From: UMGS1279 sp045630265
Lineage (GTDB): Bacteria; Bacillota; Clostridia; Oscillospirales; Acutalibacteraceae
DNA: 13,389 bases
Assembly: GCA_045630265.1 (NCBI GenBank)
Contig: JAZQSV010000034.1
Coordinates: 1 to 13,389 of the forward strand
Reading direction: 5' to 3'
Part shown: positions 11,383 through 13,389 of the stretch, one piece after another
Position numbering within the stretch: the stretch's first letter is position 1
Layout of the letters: the number at the start of each line of letters is the position of its first letter
The notes under the pieces: generated by a model
The model's database searches: none
Told to the model about the DNA's origin: nothing
Seen by the model: only the letters and a program-made list of their open reading frames with translations
Translations under genes and position numbers: made by a program

Positions 11383-13389
11383 TTATCTGAATATGATTTC
11401 GTTGTAAAGTGAACGAATAAAGCTTGTTGCCTGCTGAATAAGTACGAATATCATAAGAATAACAAATACAACAACAAGCATGGCAAAAATTACGACTACC
11501 GACATTATAAGGAATTTAAAGAAGCCGTATTCGTGCACCGTCATAATACCAACCGAGAGCATTATTAGTGCTACCGCAATTAAAACTACGTTGATAGCAT
11601 TCATAATAAGTGCTTCCTCAGGTGTAATAAAGTTAGAAAGCGCCATTTGAATAAGATTGTTTGCAATTATCGGGATAAGTGCATAGCAGGTTACAATGTA
11701 AACCTGTTTCATTGTTCCCTTACCCTCAAACAAGGTGGACATACCCCAGTTTGCAACCGTCCAAAGAAGAACGATACCAAAGTTTTTAATTATGGGGAAG
11801 AATATGCTGTAGCCGCTCTTATCGAAGCTTCTGTACATAAAGCCGTAATTCATATCAGAAATAACGCTTGTAAGGAAGAAGAGTACCATACATATTGTAG
11901 CAAGCTTTGCAGAGCCCTTATTGTAGTAGCGTACCTGTTGTGAGCCCTCGAAGGGATGCACAACGGAGTGGAACATTGTAATTACCTTTTCATTGGTTAC
12001 AAGCTTCACACCACGCTTTTTAAGGCGAAGGCCAAGATAAATTGCACCGCCAACCACTACAACAAGTATTGCGCCAAGCCAACTAATGTTGTCCCCTATC
12101 CAGTTGTTTCTTACAAACTTGTAAGCGGAAGAATAGGTTGCCTGGTCTAAACCAATTTTTGCATACTCAATACATTTATCGTAATCCTTTTCAAGGAGGG
12201 CCGCTTTAGCAAGTCCGCGGTATGCAAGTTGATAGTTACGGTCCTTGGTAAGAATCTGCTCCCAATAGGGTTTTGCATCTAAATAAGAACCGTCAACGGT
12301 TAAATGCTGTGCCTGTTTTACAAGATTTCCAACCTCGGTAGGCTTGTAAACGGTAATGTTAATATTTGTAGCATCTAAAACAAATATCTCGTCAGTTAAA
12401 TCGTTATACTGAATGGAACAAGGTCTTGCGAAGGTGCCCTTTTGAGCGCCCTCGGTAAAGCCACCGCCAAACACACCCAAAACGTTACATTCCTGGTCGT
12501 AGATAAATACGTGGCCGAAATTTCGGCAAAGACCGTACATATAACCCATAGGGTCAACGTCCATTGAACACATATCGGTAACACGGGAAATGTAGGAGCC
12601 GTTAGGAAGTGCCAGGGTAATTCCGGACGTGGTGTCAGAAAAATTGGTGGCTTCAGCAGATGTCTGGTCCTTACCTGTTTTGTTGGACAGAACGTTTTTG
12701 CCGCCCGGAGCCATCTTTTTAAGCTGACCGGAACCGGCCGTTGTAGTGGATGTTGCACCTGTTGCAGTATAAATGAAGTCCTGACTATCTACAACTATAT
12801 CGGAGAAGCTGTAAGGCAACTTTTTCTCCCTTGTATTTAGCTTTGATTCGCTTACGAAAATAATTTCGTAAAGTCGTTCAAAAGCGCCCAAAATTGTAGC
12901 GGTAACCGAGTTGGAACCAAAAAATCCCATAAACTCGCCATCCGGCTTATACATAAGCGCGCCGTAGTAAGAACCCTCGGAAAGTACGTAGGTATATCCC
13001 TTAGAGTCTATAGCAATTTTAGCGGGACGGTATGTAAAGTCATCCGGAATAATGTCCGCATCCGGAAGCACCAATATAGCCGAAACAACACCCTCAAGAT
13101 TTGTTACTATAACCCTTTCGTGCTCAGTGTCAGCAATATAAACTTTCTGCTCTTTTGTAACAAACACGCCGCCTGCACCTGTAAAATCAAGTGTTTCACC
13201 GTTATAGGTAAGCCCTGTGATTACGGTGTTTAATGTGAGGTCGGGGTTCATAACCACCACCCTGCCGTTGCCGGTGTCCATTACGTATATAAGACCTTTT
13301 GCGTCTGTAAAAATATCTCTTGAGTCATTAAATGCGGAGATGCCTAAATCCGCACCTGTAATAACCCTATCAAGCTCATACATAGGAGT
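11383..13389 (-). CDS. NHL-repeat/TPR/Yip1-domain membrane protein, N-terminus cut by window
   Basis: The frame stays open to the window edge. The first Met in view (13383) has no visible ribosome site, and the protein as seen lacks the signal peptide its domain order requires, so the start is probably outside. Numbering from that Met: residues about 15-345 form NHL-type beta-propeller repeats (DIFTDAKGLIYVMDTGNGRVVVMN, VFVTKEQKVYIADTEHERVIVTN, IAIDSKGYTYVLS, MDVDPMGYMYGLCRNFGHVFIYD, FVLDATNINITVYKP). Residues about 353-425 are TPR-like helices (GSYLDAKPYWEQILTKDRNYQLAY; AALLEKDYDKCIEYAKIGLD). A membrane helix (434-452) leads to a C-terminal Yip1-type domain (about 470-650) with roughly five further helices. 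An outside propeller joined to a membrane module suggests a sensor or scaffold for the adjoining transporter; this is inference. DUF5696 follows after 20 bases. Function is unproven. Confidence 0.88.
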   Translation of the reverse strand, partial: TPMYELDRVITGADLGISAFNDSRDIFTDAKGLIYVMDTGNGRVVVMNPDLTLNTVITGLTYNGETLDFTGAGGVFVTKEQKVYIADTEHERVIVTNLEGVVSAILVLPDADIIPDDFTYRPAKIAIDSKGYTYVLSEGSYYGALMYKPDGEFMGFFGSNSVTATILGAFERLYEIIFVSESKLNTREKKLPYSFSDIVVDSQDFIYTATGATSTTTAGSGQLKKMAPGGKNVLSNKTGKDQTSAEATNFSDTTSGITLALPNGSYISRVTDMCSMDVDPMGYMYGLCRNFGHVFIYDQECNVLGVFGGGFTEGAQKGTFARPCSIQYNDLTDEIFVLDATNINITVYKPTEVGNLVKQAQHLTVDGSYLDAKPYWEQILTKDRNYQLAYRGLAKAALLEKDYDKCIEYAKIGLDQATYSSAYKFVRNNWIGDNISWLGAILVVVVGGAIYLGLRLKKRGVKLVTNEKVITMFHSVVHPFEGSQQVRYYNKGSAKLATICMVLFFLTSVISDMNYGFMYRSFDKSGYSIFFPIIKNFGIVLLWTVANWGMSTLFEGKGTMKQVYIVTCYALIPIIANNLIQMALSNFITPEEALIMNAINVVLIAVALIMLSVGIMTVHEYGFFKFLIMSVVVIFAMLVVVFVILMIFVLIQQATSFIRSLYNEIIFR

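Noticed and set aside
1..13389. CRISPR arrays, tRNA or rRNA genes, insertion sequences
   Set aside because: No regularly spaced repeats, cloverleaf-like sequence, rRNA stretches or transposase-like frames were seen on either strand.

Overview
The window reads as chromosomal DNA from a low-to-mid G+C Gram-positive anaerobe of the Clostridia, most likely an uncultured gut or rumen lineage. The reasons are strong AGGAGG-type ribosome binding sites, consensus sigma-A promoters with 17-base spacers, lipoprotein signal peptides of Firmicutes type, a GGGtGRT/NifU-like gene pair typical of anaerobic Firmicutes, and a MalFG-type permease operon with DUF5696 and Yip1-type genes. The genus cannot be fixed from the sequence. 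No rRNA, tRNA, CRISPR array, transposase or integrase was seen.

Layout. (1) Positions 1-2152, rightward and richer in G+C: the 3' part of a DUF4432 aldose-1-epimerase-like gene with its terminator, then a monocistronic BNR/Asp-box sialidase-like gene with its own promoter and terminator. (2) Positions 2166-2979, a small accessory patch: a 21-codon relic matching the C-terminus of a GGGtGRT protein, a leftward SLOG (DUF2493-like) gene, and a divergent AT-rich HTH regulator. The two genes share a promoter built into a 32-base interrupted palindrome. (3) Positions 3054-4862, leftward: a NifU-like Fe-S scaffold protein followed by the intact GGGtGRT protein, behind a consensus promoter. (4) Positions 4919-6909, leftward: a PAP2 membrane phosphatase followed by a lipoprotein of the NMT1/SsuA-like substrate-binding type, with no transporter beside it. 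(5) Positions 6915-13389, leftward: a tight operon of an NHL-TPR-Yip1 membrane protein (cut by the window edge), a 752-residue DUF5696 lipoprotein and two carbohydrate ABC permeases of MalF and MalG type, closed by a strong terminator.

How the genes fit together. The right half is a sugar-uptake locus. The two permeases should form a transmembrane channel. The ATPase and probably the sugar-binding protein are encoded elsewhere or just beyond the window. The DUF5696 lipoprotein and the NHL/Yip1 protein are the poorly understood partners and would act on the outer face of the membrane and within it. The left end (epimerase-like plus sialidase-like proteins) is also carbohydrate-related but belongs to separate transcription units. 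The least explained parts are the SLOG/HTH cassette with its symmetric promoter, the relic gene tail beside it, and the GGGtGRT/scaffold pair.
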